A stretch of DNA of 64,000 nucleotides, taken from an uncultured Chitinophagaceae bacterium. GTDB taxonomy: Bacteria > Bacteroidota > Bacteroidia > Chitinophagales > Chitinophagaceae. Both the position numbers and the translations under genes were made by a program. The first letter of the stretch is position 1. Each line of letters starts with the position of its first letter. The stretch covers positions 1 through 64,000 of the forward strand of contig CALCII010000009.1 of assembly GCA_937907395.1 (NCBI GenBank), read 5' to 3'. Shown piece by piece: positions 27,480 through 35,796 of this stretch. The notes below the pieces were generated by a model. The model did no database searches. It was not told the origin of the DNA and saw nothing but the letters and a program-made list of their open reading frames with translations.

Positions 27480-27833
27480 TTAAGCCTCCGCTTTTTGAGT
27501 GTCAGCACTTACGCCACTTCTCTTTTTCGCATTGTACTCAACGGCGTATTTGTCGAGTGCAGTGTACATGTGGCGGAGCACTTGTTCGTCACGGTGGATC
27601 TGAACATTCAGCTTGCTGTTAAAGTCAGAAGTTGCTTTGTACTCCAATACCCAGTAGATGCCAGTTGTTTTTTTCTGGATCGGGTAGGCCAGTGATTTTA
27701 ATCCCCAGGGGTTGCTGTGTACCACTTCACCGCCATGTTTGGCGATCAGGTCGGTATAGCGTTTTTGTGCTGCCTTGAATTCGTCGTCAGACAGAACGGG
27801 GGTAAAAATCACCATCATTTCGTAATTTTTCAT
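27480..27833 (-). CDS. rpsF: Ribosomal protein bS6
   Basis: Small-subunit ribosomal protein bS6, 117 aa. It opens MKNYEMMVIFTPVLSDDEF and contains the WGLKSLAYPIQKKTTGIYWV block typical of the family. The Lys/Arg-rich tail is short. It leads the operon rpsF-rpsR-rplI. A strong promoter lies about 90 bases upstream, leaving a structured leader that may be the target of bS6:bS18 feedback, as known in other phyla. Confidence 0.98.
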   Translation of the reverse strand: MKNYEMMVIFTPVLSDDEFKAAQKRYTDLIAKHGGEVVHSNPWGLKSLAYPIQKKTTGIYWVLEYKATSDFNSKLNVQIHRDEQVLRHMYTALDKYAVEYNAKKRSGVSADTQKAEA

Positions 27834-27924
27834 TACTCTTTGAGGTTTAAATTAAAAATTGGGTTTATCCCATTGGAATCCGCCCGTTAGAGGCGAATAA
27901 TCTGCCAACACAGATTTGGGGCTG

Positions 27925-27955
27925 CAAAGGTAAGGGAAACTGCGGTCCGTTCCAA
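27925..27955 (-). promoter_or_regulatory. Promoter of rpsF-rpsR-rplI
   Basis: On the minus strand TTG (27955-27953) is followed after 20 bases by TACCTTTG (27932-27925), an exact Bacteroidota-type promoter. Transcription should start near 27918, leaving a leader of about 85 bases. The leader holds two short possible hairpins, CGCC...GGCG and TGGG-ATAAA-CCCA, close to the start codon. Confidence 0.85.
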
Positions 27956-28016
27956 TTAATTAACCGATTGATTTCAGACTGGAAGGAGCTCGTTGTAATA
28001 TTATCGACCTAAAACT

Positions 28017-28047
28017 AAGAGAGCCGCACTTTTAGTGCGGCTCTCTT
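28017..28047 (-). terminator. Terminator of the 320-aa cargo gene
   Basis: A 14-bp perfect stem (AAGAGAGCCGCACT / AGTGCGGCTCTCTT) with a three-base loop lies 21 bases after the stop codon at 28069. The T tract that follows on the minus strand is short and interrupted (TAGTTTT), so termination may be less efficient. Confidence 0.8.
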
Positions 28048-28068
28048 CAAAGAAATTCAGTATCTATC

Positions 28069-29031
28069 TTATTGAACTGCAATTTGTTTGGTGAAGGTTC
28101 CCTCTTTACTGCTGATGCTCAGCATATAGATTCCTTTAGGAACAGTTGCATTGGGAACTACTGATTCAACCTGTCCCTGGATAGCACGGTTCAGCTGTTT
28201 TTGCCAGATCACCTGACCGTTCATATTTGTGAGTTGCATTTTCAGAGTGCTTGTAACTGATTTATTAAACGTTACATTCAGACCGGTGCTCATTGTTCCA
28301 GCTACTTTAATATAGTTTTTATCACGGATAATATCTCTAACAGCTGCTGTTGTAGACCATGATAAATCCCAGTCGTCTATTGCAGAACTTGCACGATTAC
28401 TACTACCGGATGATGCTGTGCTTGCCCAAACTCTGATCCAAACCGGGCCAGACTGATCGTTTAATGCAGAGCCAAAGTCAACAGTCACTGTTGTATTGCT
28501 GAAAATCTTTGCACCTGTAGGTAATGAATCGAAATTAGTAGCAACAGTTGTAAATGTGGTTGGATTGGCGCCGAAACCGTAATCAACCACCCATTTTGTT
28601 CTGCGGGGTGAACTTGTGTCTAAAGATTGCAATTTAAATGACAACTTAAAATCATACTTGCCGGAAGTGTTTGCTACTTGAAATTCAAAGGCAGCTCCGG
28701 GATCTCCGAAAGAACCAGTTTGCCTAACACCCAATGCACGATTGGTGGCGGCAGCCTGAGTTGTACTATCAGCGCCTGGATCTGTTACCTGAGTTGCAGA
28801 TGCAAAATTTTTAAAACCTGCACGTGTACTTCTCCAAGGGGGAGTTAAAGCATTTATAGTGGTATCAACCCCAAGAGATGTGCTGGTAGCTGATCTTCTT
28901 ACGCTAAAGCCAGCAGGAGCAGAAGTACCCAAATTATCAAAGTTCTCAGTGTAAGGAGAAGTTGTAAGTGTCACCTGCGCCTGTGTTGTTACAGCAAGGA
29001 GCAGTAGAATGGCAGGTAAAAATAATTTCAT
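28069..29031 (-). CDS. Secreted T9SS cargo (320 aa) with lipoprotein-shared domain
   Basis: Predicted secreted protein with signal peptide LFLPAILLLLAVTTQAQ (about residues 3-19) and a C-terminal type A sorting domain (about 240-320: KVAGTMSTGLNVTFNKSV ... GIYMLSISSKEGTFTKQIAV). The central sandwich (about 20-232) is clearly homologous to the C-terminal domain of the DUF5689 lipoprotein encoded at 24374-26497. Matching blocks are YTENFDNLG/YTQNFDGIG, GFKNFASAT/GLKNFASAT, NRALGVRQT/NRAMGIRQT, FKLQSLD in both, and RASSAIDDWDLSW/RASTAIDDFQLTW. It is a single-domain cargo of unknown role. It stands alone between the ribosomal operon and a methyltransferase gene on the same strand. Confidence 0.85.
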   Translation of the reverse strand: MKLFLPAILLLLAVTTQAQVTLTTSPYTENFDNLGTSAPAGFSVRRSATSTSLGVDTTINALTPPWRSTRAGFKNFASATQVTDPGADSTTQAAATNRALGVRQTGSFGDPGAAFEFQVANTSGKYDFKLSFKLQSLDTSSPRRTKWVVDYGFGANPTTFTTVATNFDSLPTGAKIFSNTTVTVDFGSALNDQSGPVWIRVWASTASSGSSNRASSAIDDWDLSWSTTAAVRDIIRDKNYIKVAGTMSTGLNVTFNKSVTSTLKMQLTNMNGQVIWQKQLNRAIQGQVESVVPNATVPKGIYMLSISSKEGTFTKQIAVQ

Positions 29032-29084
29032 ATTCTTCGTTTTAAAATATCTTACGAAAATAACTCCTTTTTGTATGCACCGGG

Positions 29085-29792
29085 TTAATTTTTTGCAACT
29101 TTTTTATTAACAAAAGTCTGGCCTTCTATCTTAAAAATTTTCCCTTCAATAAAACCTGCTTTTTTAACATGATAGATCTCTGTAAAACCATTACGGAGAA
29201 AGCTTTCTGCATATTGCGGACTTGCATATAAAACATAAAGAGGCGTACTCGTTTTTGAGCCCCTGTTCAATAGTTTCCGGATCAGTGTTTCAACAATATT
29301 TTGTTCAAACGGATTGAAGAGAAAGACACAGCTAATATCTTTCGGAATCTCATACTCAACCACATCTATCCATTGAAGTGATGATTCTGTGTTTTTGTAT
29401 TGATTATGAATAGATTGAAGATTGATTTCTGCATCGTTGATCAGTTCTTTTGCGATATCAATTCCGACAACTTTGTGAAATCCGTTTGCTGCTGCCACGC
29501 ACATGGCACGCCCTTTCCCGCAACCAATGTCAAGGAAAACGCCGTCCCTGGCTTCTTTGGGTACATGATGCAGTATGTCTTCTAACAATGAATAATTTAC
29601 CGGCATGTATTCCGTTGCGGATAGCCGGTTGGATCCGGTAATGGATAAACCTTCCAGTTTTAGATTTCCGGTTGTTGCAATCTGATATTTCCATTCCCCT
29701 CTCCATTCGTGCCAGGCAGAAAAGAATGCCACTCTTAAGCCCCAGTTGGGTAAGAGATAAAAGAAATATTTTATTTGCTGATAAGGGTTCAA
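29085..29792 (-). CDS. Class I SAM-dependent methyltransferase
   Basis: Predicted methyltransferase of 235 aa with Rossmann fold. Motif I is FLDIGCGKGRAMCVAA at about residues 87-102, and KVVGIDIAKELINDA is the acidic motif II. VFLFNPFEQ is a possible motif IV (NPF). The N-terminal 75 residues are basic and aromatic. The substrate is unknown. The start codon overlaps the end of recJ by four bases (ATGA type), so the two are translationally coupled. Confidence 0.8.
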   Translation of the reverse strand: MNPYQQIKYFFYLLPNWGLRVAFFSAWHEWRGEWKYQIATTGNLKLEGLSITGSNRLSATEYMPVNYSLLEDILHHVPKEARDGVFLDIGCGKGRAMCVAAANGFHKVVGIDIAKELINDAEINLQSIHNQYKNTESSLQWIDVVEYEIPKDISCVFLFNPFEQNIVETLIRKLLNRGSKTSTPLYVLYASPQYAESFLRNGFTEIYHVKKAGFIEGKIFKIEGQTFVNKKVAKN

Positions 29793-31492
29793 CTTTCTGA
29801 AGGTCTGATATCAATCACTTTTAACTGAAGCGAAACAGATCCGTTCCATTCATTTTCATCGATCGTATACACTATATCAAAATTCCCATTTTGTACAACA
29901 GGAAACAAATCGGCTCCTTTGAAAAAAATGCCGGTTAATACGGTGTTCTGGTCTTTCACCACTAGCCTGACATGTTGCTCTTTTACAATTTTTGAAGCAC
30001 CGGTATCCCGAACGTTTTTTGTAATAAAAACGGGCCGCATGTTTTCAGGGCCGTAGGGCTCCATTTGCGATAAAATATTGTAAAAGCCGGGTTTAATATC
30101 ACTGAAATTTATCTCAGCATCAATTACAATTTCCGGTGTAAGTAATTCATTGCTGATGGTTGCAGCTACTGATTCTTCAAACGACTGCGCAAAGGCCGGG
30201 ACGTTCTCTTCCAGTAATGTGAGTCCGGCTGCAGCAAAATGACCACCATATCCCAGCAAATGTTCCCTGCAGGAATGAATTGCCTCATAGAGATTGAATC
30301 CCGCTACACTGCGTGCACTACCGGCAACATAGTCGCCGCTTTTCGTTAAAATAATGGTAGGACGGTAGAAATGCTCTGTTAACCTGGACGCTACAATTCC
30401 AACGACTCCTTTGTGCCAGTGAGGTTGGTATAAGACGGTTGTTTTTTTATGATGAAGTGATTCGTTCGACTGGATCATGTGCAAAGCCTCTTCTGTTATT
30501 GAAGAATCGGCTTCCCTGCGTTCATCATTATCGGAGTGTAACATTTCAGCAAACAATAGGGCATCTTCATACGTGGGTGCAATAAACATTTGCACTGCTT
30601 TGCGTGCATCATCCATTCGTCCGGCTGCATTTACTCTTGGTGCAATCATAAACACCAATGTGCTTATCTGCATTTGTTTGGAGATGCCACTGAGATGCAT
30701 CAATGCTTTTATCCCGTTAGATGGATTTTCATTGGCTCTTTTTAATCCATGAAAGGCAAGAATTCTGTTCTCACCTGTAACGGGAACAATGTCGGCAGCA
30801 ATGGCAGTAGCCACCAGGTCCAGGTATTCTTCTTTTTTTGAATCGGGAAGGTGAAGTGTTTCACTGAGTGCCGATATTAATTTGAATCCCACACCGCATC
30901 CGCAAAGTTCTTTATACGGGTAAGAACAATCAGGTTGTTTGGGATTAAGTATCGCATGTGCAGGTGGTAATAGGTCATCGGGTAGGTGGTGGTCACACAC
31001 AATGAAATCAATGCCCAGTTCTTTTGCATATGTTATCAGATCCACCGATTTGATTCCACAGTCCAGCGATATAATGAGGCTGAAGCTGTTTTCTGAAGCA
31101 AAATCAATTCCCATCTTTGAAACGCCATATCCTTCACGGTAACGGTGTGGGATGTAAAAGTCTATTAATTCTGGTGATGCGATGGAACATAGAAATTGAT
31201 ACATGCAGGCTACACTGGTGGTGCCATCAACGTCATAATCGCCAAATACCAGTATTTTTTCACGGTTATTGATCGCCGTGAGAATACGTTCTGTGGCTTT
31301 CTGCATGTCTTTCATGAGCCAGGGGCTATGCAGTTGCTTCAGATCCGGACGAAAAAAATTACGGGCTTCTTCAAATGTGTTGATTCCCCTCGAAACAAGG
31401 AGTGTGCAAAGTACAGGATGGATTTTCAGCTCTTTATATAGCAATCCTGCTGTTTCCTGGCTTGCCGAACTGATGGTCCATCTTTTTTTCAT
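29789..31492 (-). CDS. recJ: Single-stranded-DNA-specific exonuclease RecJ
   Basis: 5'-3' ssDNA exonuclease of recombination and mismatch repair, 567 aa, the usual length. The DHH-family motifs are VFGDYDVDGTTSVA (about residue 80), ISLDCGIKS, FIVCDHHLPDD (DHH) and the GCGVGFKLI block; the DHHA1 part includes GGHFAAAG at about 415. The C-terminal OB-fold is present (SQMEPYGPENMRPVF). Metal-binding Asp and His residues are all in place. It lies between the polyprenyl synthase gene (three bases upstream) and the methyltransferase (overlapping), all on the minus strand. Confidence 0.96.
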   Translation of the reverse strand: MKKRWTISSASQETAGLLYKELKIHPVLCTLLVSRGINTFEEARNFFRPDLKQLHSPWLMKDMQKATERILTAINNREKILVFGDYDVDGTTSVACMYQFLCSIASPELIDFYIPHRYREGYGVSKMGIDFASENSFSLIISLDCGIKSVDLITYAKELGIDFIVCDHHLPDDLLPPAHAILNPKQPDCSYPYKELCGCGVGFKLISALSETLHLPDSKKEEYLDLVATAIAADIVPVTGENRILAFHGLKRANENPSNGIKALMHLSGISKQMQISTLVFMIAPRVNAAGRMDDARKAVQMFIAPTYEDALLFAEMLHSDNDERREADSSITEEALHMIQSNESLHHKKTTVLYQPHWHKGVVGIVASRLTEHFYRPTIILTKSGDYVAGSARSVAGFNLYEAIHSCREHLLGYGGHFAAAGLTLLEENVPAFAQSFEESVAATISNELLTPEIVIDAEINFSDIKPGFYNILSQMEPYGPENMRPVFITKNVRDTGASKIVKEQHVRLVVKDQNTVLTGIFFKGADLFPVVQNGNFDIVYTIDENEWNGSVSLQLKVIDIRPSES

Positions 31493-31495
31493 TGG

Positions 31496-32467
31496 TTAGT
31501 ATTTGCGGTCTGTGGTAAAACGTACCAGGCTTTCCAATCCGTCTCTTATTTCAGATTTCGGAAATGAATCCAGCACCCGTATAGCATTATCTCTGTAAAG
31601 ATTCATTTTGTCACGGGTATATTCGATTCCTCCTGATTGATGTACTTCTCCAATAATCTGTTGCACCGTTTCCTTCCTTTTGTTCTCATTTTTCAACAAG
31701 TAAATCATTTCTCTTTTTCTGGAAGGAGTGGTATTATTGAGCATATAAATGAGAGGCAGTGTCAGTTTCTTTTCTTTGATATCATTCCCTGTTGGTTTGC
31801 CAACGGTTTCATTGCCATAGTCGAACAGGTCATCTTTGATTTGAAAAGCGATGCCAGCATTTTCCCCGAAGGTTTTCATCTTATCTGCCAGATCCGGATC
31901 ACCTGTGGTTGACCAGGCACCTGCACCGCAGGCAGAAGCTAGTAAGGAAGCGGTTTTATTTCTTATAATTTCAAAATAAATATCTTCATTGAGGTTCAGG
32001 TTCCTTGATTTTTCAATCTGAAGCAATTCCCCTTCACTCATTTTCTGAACAGCTTCTGAAAGGATCTTTAATGTAACAAAATCATCATTGTTGAGCGACA
32101 ATAGCAAACCTTTCGATAACAGGTAATCTCCCACCAGAACAGCTACCTTATTTTTCCAGAGTGCATTAATGGAGAAAAAGCCACGGCGTTCGTATGCTTC
32201 ATCCACCACATCATCATGAACCAGGGTAGCGGTGTGCAATAGTTCCACCAATGCTGCAGCCCGGTAGGTATTTTCTGTGGCCGGGCCAAACAACCTTGCC
32301 GACAGAAAGACAAACATGGGTCGCACCTGTTTCCCTTTTCGTTTGATAATGTATTGCATGATCCTGTCAAGCAAGGCAACCCGGCTTTTGACAGCATCTT
32401 TAAATTTGTCTTCAAAAACCAGCAATTCGTCGTTAATCAGATTCTGTATCAATTCAATTGAGCTCAT
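31496..32467 (-). CDS. All-trans polyprenyl diphosphate synthase
   Basis: Trans-isoprenyl diphosphate synthase of the octaprenyl/heptaprenyl (IspB-like) family, 323 aa. It elongates FPP with IPP to make the side chain of menaquinone. Motifs are GKQVRPMFVFLSA, the first aspartate-rich motif LVHDDVVDEAYERRG, the KT-type block NKTASLLASACGAG, and the second aspartate-rich motif FQIKDDLFDYGNETVGKPTG. The residues before the first DDxxD (TATLV) fit long-chain products. It is first in the minus-strand operon with recJ and the methyltransferase. The quinone it serves is probably menaquinone, as mqnB and mqnD lie elsewhere in the window. Confidence 0.92.
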   Translation of the reverse strand: MSSIELIQNLINDELLVFEDKFKDAVKSRVALLDRIMQYIIKRKGKQVRPMFVFLSARLFGPATENTYRAAALVELLHTATLVHDDVVDEAYERRGFFSINALWKNKVAVLVGDYLLSKGLLLSLNNDDFVTLKILSEAVQKMSEGELLQIEKSRNLNLNEDIYFEIIRNKTASLLASACGAGAWSTTGDPDLADKMKTFGENAGIAFQIKDDLFDYGNETVGKPTGNDIKEKKLTLPLIYMLNNTTPSRKREMIYLLKNENKRKETVQQIIGEVHQSGGIEYTRDKMNLYRDNAIRVLDSFPKSEIRDGLESLVRFTTDRKY

Positions 32468-32582
32468 CGGGTGGCAATTTACGTTACAACATCAATTTTT
32501 GATTTTATTTTGTTTAAATGCATCTTTTTTTATCTCAAAACTGTCTGTTGAACGGAATGGGAGTTAAATAAGCATTAAAAAA

Positions 32583-32613
32583 TTTGATTTTTAACCCCGT
32601 ATCTATATTTTTG
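32583..32613 (+). promoter_or_regulatory. Promoter of the OmpA-family gene
   Basis: TTTG (32583-32586) followed after 19 bases by TATTTTTG (32606-32613), an exact match to the Bacteroidota promoter in both boxes and spacing. Transcription would start near 32620, about 34 bases before the ATG. It predicts strong expression, fitting an abundant outer-membrane protein. Confidence 0.88.
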
Positions 32614-32653
32614 CATTAATCATCAGGATTTTTCGAAACTTAATACAACAACT

Positions 32654-34354
32654 ATGGCAAGCAAAAAGTACGCTCTCTTACTGGGGGCCCTATGTTTTTT
32701 AATCACCAACCTCTCTGCTCAGAGTTACGACTGGAAAGATTCTTCTTTAGTTCCTAATTCAAGAAAATCACAACACAGCGAATTTTTACAAAATCAATAT
32801 CCTTTTCCTGCTAAACCCCGTAACCAATGGGAAGTAGGTATCAGTGTAGGTAATGTATTTATCAGCGGCGATGTGAATACCCGTATTCCTAACTGGGGAT
32901 GGGGTGCACATGTTCGTAAGGCAATGGGTTATGTGTTTTCAACCCGTTTGGCTTATTCCGGAGGTATTGCTAAAGGAATGAACTGGAATCCTTCTTTCAA
33001 CTTTGGAAGAAACCCTGCCTGGTCTTCTAATTATACAGCACCTGTAAATATGCAGTGGCCAACAGCTCCGCTTCCTTCTAACTTCAGCCCTGGTACGTTG
33101 TATCAGCTGAGCAGCAATAACCTGGCTCGTCCTTATCCTGCTGGTGTGGATGCTGGTTCTGAAAACGGACCGTCTCCTGTATATTATAATTACAAAACAA
33201 CCATGCACCAATTAGCTTTACAAGGTATCGTAACGCTTAATAACGTTCGTTTCCACAAAGCTAAAACTGGTTTCATTATTTATGGTATCGGTGGTGTTGG
33301 AGGTATGATTTATGAAACAAAAGTGAATGCTTTTGATGGTACCGGTAATACTTATGATGGTCTTTTCCGTGCTGTTTACCGCACTTATGTTGCCGGTGAA
33401 TACAAAAACCGTAATAAAATCTTAAGAGATCTGAAAGCAGGTATGGATAAGTCTTACGAATCCAGAGCTGATGGTCACCAACTCCGTCGTCCTAAATTAT
33501 TTGATAAAACCTTCAAACCAACTGTACAAGGTGGTGTGGGTGTTGCCTTCAAACTTAACAAACGTCTGAGCCTTGGTATTGAAGAAGTTCATACCTGGAC
33601 AAATGATGATCTGTTGGATGGTCAACGTTGGCAGGAAACTCCTGTTGGAGATGCTGCTATGACACGTGATTTTGATACCTGGCACTACACAAATATCAAC
33701 CTGAATTACAGCCTTGGTGCTAAATCAGTTGAACCTCTTTGGTGGTTAAATCCCCTGGATTTTGCTTACAACGAGTTGAATGCTCCCCGTCACATGAAAA
33801 TGCCAAAACCTGTTTTGGATGATGCTGATGGCGACGGCGTAACTGATCAGTTTGATAACGAACCTAACACACCTGCAGGTTGCCCTGTAGATACACATGG
33901 TGTTAGCCGTGATACTGATGGTGACGGTGTTCCTGATTGTAAGGATAAAGAACTGATCACTCCTACACAATGCCAGCCTGTAGATGCTGATGGTGTTGGT
34001 AAGTGCCCGGATCCTGAGTGCTGCAAAAACGTTAAAGCTGTAGACAATACTTGTCACCTCACAGATATGCCTTCTATCAATTTTGCTGGTAACTCAGTAG
34101 TACTGAGCGCAGAAGCAAAAGCACTGGTAGGTAGCGTGGCTACTTCACTCCGCAGCAACCCTAACTGTAAGATTGTTATCTGCGGTAGTGCTGCTAAGAG
34201 CAAAGCTGGTCAGGCATTAGGTCAAAAACGTGTAGATGCGATTGTTAAGTACCTGGTTGAAGTACAAGGTATCTCTGCTGATCGTGTAGTTGCACAATAC
34301 GACTGCAGCGAAGGAGATCCTTCTGTAGTTGAAATCCGTGCAGAACAAAAATAA
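32654..34354 (+). CDS. OmpA-family protein with Ca-binding repeats
   Basis: Predicted outer-membrane protein of 566 aa. Signal peptide LLLGALCFLITNLSAQ (about residues 8-23). A beta-barrel-like N-terminal domain runs to about 380. Then come thrombospondin type-3-like calcium-binding repeats (DADGDGVTDQFDNEPNTPAG, DTDGDGVPDCKD), a short Cys-rich linker with CPDPECCKN, and an OmpA-C-like domain (about 470-566: PSINFAGNSVVLSAEAKALV ... GQKRVDAIVKYLVEVQG). The peptidoglycan-binding Asp of the usual GHTD motif is not seen (the place reads VICGSAAK), while the Arg is kept. It may link the outer membrane to the cell wall or to another partner. It has its own promoter and terminator, so it is monocistronic. 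Confidence 0.87.
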   Translation: MASKKYALLLGALCFLITNLSAQSYDWKDSSLVPNSRKSQHSEFLQNQYPFPAKPRNQWEVGISVGNVFISGDVNTRIPNWGWGAHVRKAMGYVFSTRLAYSGGIAKGMNWNPSFNFGRNPAWSSNYTAPVNMQWPTAPLPSNFSPGTLYQLSSNNLARPYPAGVDAGSENGPSPVYYNYKTTMHQLALQGIVTLNNVRFHKAKTGFIIYGIGGVGGMIYETKVNAFDGTGNTYDGLFRAVYRTYVAGEYKNRNKILRDLKAGMDKSYESRADGHQLRRPKLFDKTFKPTVQGGVGVAFKLNKRLSLGIEEVHTWTNDDLLDGQRWQETPVGDAAMTRDFDTWHYTNINLNYSLGAKSVEPLWWLNPLDFAYNELNAPRHMKMPKPVLDDADGDGVTDQFDNEPNTPAGCPVDTHGVSRDTDGDGVPDCKDKELITPTQCQPVDADGVGKCPDPECCKNVKAVDNTCHLTDMPSINFAGNSVVLSAEAKALVGSVATSLRSNPNCKIVICGSAAKSKAGQALGQKRVDAIVKYLVEVQGISADRVVAQYDCSEGDPSVVEIRAEQK

Positions 34355-34376
34355 TCCAAGCCAATTGCTTATACTG

Positions 34377-34404
34377 AAAGGCCCTCATTCGAGGGCCTTT
34401 TTCT
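34377..34404 (+). terminator. Terminator of the OmpA-family gene
   Basis: A perfect 10-bp stem AAAGGCCCTC / GAGGGCCTTT with loop ATTC is followed by T residues, 22 bases after the stop codon. Confidence 0.93.
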
Positions 34405-34523
34405 TTAGGAAAATATTAACCGCTAATACAGGGGACGGGCTGGCCGAAAGGCTTAATTTGGCTTTCCCATATAGTATTTTGCCCTGGCATACAACGATTA
34501 GGGTAAACTGAAGCATACAGAAA

Positions 34524-34555
34524 TTGAAAAAATACAAATGAAATCCATAACTTTG
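34524..34555 (+). promoter_or_regulatory. Promoter of the bamD-rpoZ-coaBC cluster
   Basis: TTG (34524-34526), 21 bases, then TAACTTTG (34548-34555), an exact -7 box. Transcription would begin near 34560, only a few bases before the ATG at 34565. This argues that the ATG at 34538 is not used and that the message is nearly leaderless. Confidence 0.65.
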
Positions 34556-34564
34556 CTGGCTTTT

Positions 34565-35395
34565 ATGAAGATTGGATCCCGGATTCTCCTTTTTATTGGT
34601 TTAGTATTCTTTATCAGTGCTTGTAACAGAAATTCTGTTACCAAGATCCTGAAGAGTAAAGATGTAGAGTACAGGCTTCGTATGGCAGAACAGTATTTTG
34701 CCAATAAAAAGTATGGGAAAGCGCAGGTTTTATTTGAAGACTTGTTCCCAATTTTAAGGAGTGATCCCCGGTTTGAAGATGTTTATTATAAGTATGCTTT
34801 TTGTGCCTATTATCAGAAGGACTACATGAATGCTGAGAATTTGTTCAAGGGATTCATTGAAGTGTTTCCCAAAAGCCAACGGGTGCCTGAAGTGGATTAC
34901 ATGCATGCTTATTGTTTCTTTAAGCAATCGCCTAAAGTTGATTTAGATCAAACGACAACGCAAAAGACGATCGGGTATATGCAGGCTCACCTGAATAATT
35001 ATCCCGAGTCTGTAAAGCAGGAAGATGCTAAGAAGATCATTGAACAGTGCTATCAGAAATTGGAATTGAAAGAGTTTAAAAGTGCCGAGTTGTATTACAA
35101 TCTTGGTTCTTACAGGGCGGCAGCCATCTCTTTTACCACACTTCTGAATCATTACCCGGAATCTGCAAAGGCTGATGAGTACAAGCTGATGGTTATTAAA
35201 TCTTATTATCAGTATGCACACATGAGTATTGAATCGAAGCAGGTAGAGCGATTTGAAAAGGTGATGGAAGAGTATTATGATTTTGTAGACCGTTTTCCGG
35301 ATAGTAAACTGACTAAAGAAGCTGAGAAATATTTTAATCTTTCAAAAAATAATTTAAAAGCCATTAATCATGAGCAGACTAATCAGAAAAGTTAG
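34565..35395 (+). CDS. bamD: BamD-like outer-membrane assembly lipoprotein
   Basis: Component of the BAM complex that inserts beta-barrel proteins, 276 aa from this start. MKIGSRILLFIGLVFFISAC gives a lipoprotein signal with lipobox ISAC. TPR-like repeats cover the rest: EYRLRMAEQYFANKKYGKAQ, FEDVYYKYAFCAYYQKDYMN, then a stretch that includes LYYNLGSYRAAAISFTTLLN, and a last helix pair ending near residue 265. In Bacteroidota bamD commonly heads a cluster with rpoZ and coaBC, as here. The longer start at 34538 adds nine residues upstream of the predicted transcript start and is rejected. It overlaps rpoZ by 26 bases. Confidence 0.88.
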   Translation: MKIGSRILLFIGLVFFISACNRNSVTKILKSKDVEYRLRMAEQYFANKKYGKAQVLFEDLFPILRSDPRFEDVYYKYAFCAYYQKDYMNAENLFKGFIEVFPKSQRVPEVDYMHAYCFFKQSPKVDLDQTTTQKTIGYMQAHLNNYPESVKQEDAKKIIEQCYQKLELKEFKSAELYYNLGSYRAAAISFTTLLNHYPESAKADEYKLMVIKSYYQYAHMSIESKQVERFEKVMEEYYDFVDRFPDSKLTKEAEKYFNLSKNNLKAINHEQTNQKS

Positions 35396-35711
35396 TGCCA
35401 ATACCAGTAATGTGGTTGAGACAAAAAGCCTGAATGAAATTAAAAAGAAGACGGGCAATTTGTATGAATCTATTGCTGTAATTGCTAAAAGAGCAAACCA
35501 GATTAATATTTCTTTGAAAGAAGAATTGCATAACAAACTGGAAGAGTTTGCAAGTCATACCGACAGCCTTGAGGAAATTCATGAGAATAAGGAACAAATT
35601 GAAATTTCAAAGGCGTATGAGCGTATGCCCAACCCGGCTATTCTTGCTACAACTGAGTTTCTGGAAGACAAAATCTACCACAGAAAAGCAGAGAATGATC
35701 TCTTTTCCTGA
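35370..35711 (+). CDS. rpoZ: RNA polymerase omega subunit (Bacteroidota type)
   Basis: Rpb6/omega-like small subunit of RNA polymerase, 113 aa. The core TGNLYESIAVIAKRANQINI is the conserved omega helix with its AxxRAxQI-type motif, and a Glu-rich C-terminal part follows (EEFASHTDSLEEIHENKEQI). The form is typical of Bacteroidota and often missed by searches with proteobacterial RpoZ. It overlaps the end of bamD and is followed by coaBC, a common arrangement. A 9-bp hairpin follows the stop. Confidence 0.9.
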   Translation: MSRLIRKVSANTSNVVETKSLNEIKKKTGNLYESIAVIAKRANQINISLKEELHNKLEEFASHTDSLEEIHENKEQIEISKAYERMPNPAILATTEFLEDKIYHRKAENDLFS

Positions 35712-35733
35712 GTAGTATAAATATCTTTTCTAT

Positions 35734-35765
35734 AATGGCGGTTGAAAGACCGCCATTTGCATTTT
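35734..35765 (+). terminator. Weak hairpin after rpoZ
   Basis: A 9-bp perfect stem AATGGCGGT / ACCGCCATT (35734-35742 and 35749-35757) is followed by TGCATTTTC. The T tract is imperfect, so it could attenuate rather than stop transcription into coaBC 31 bases further on. Confidence 0.55.
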
Positions 35766-35796
35766 CTAAACGTTAGATTTCGTTATTTTACAGTAC

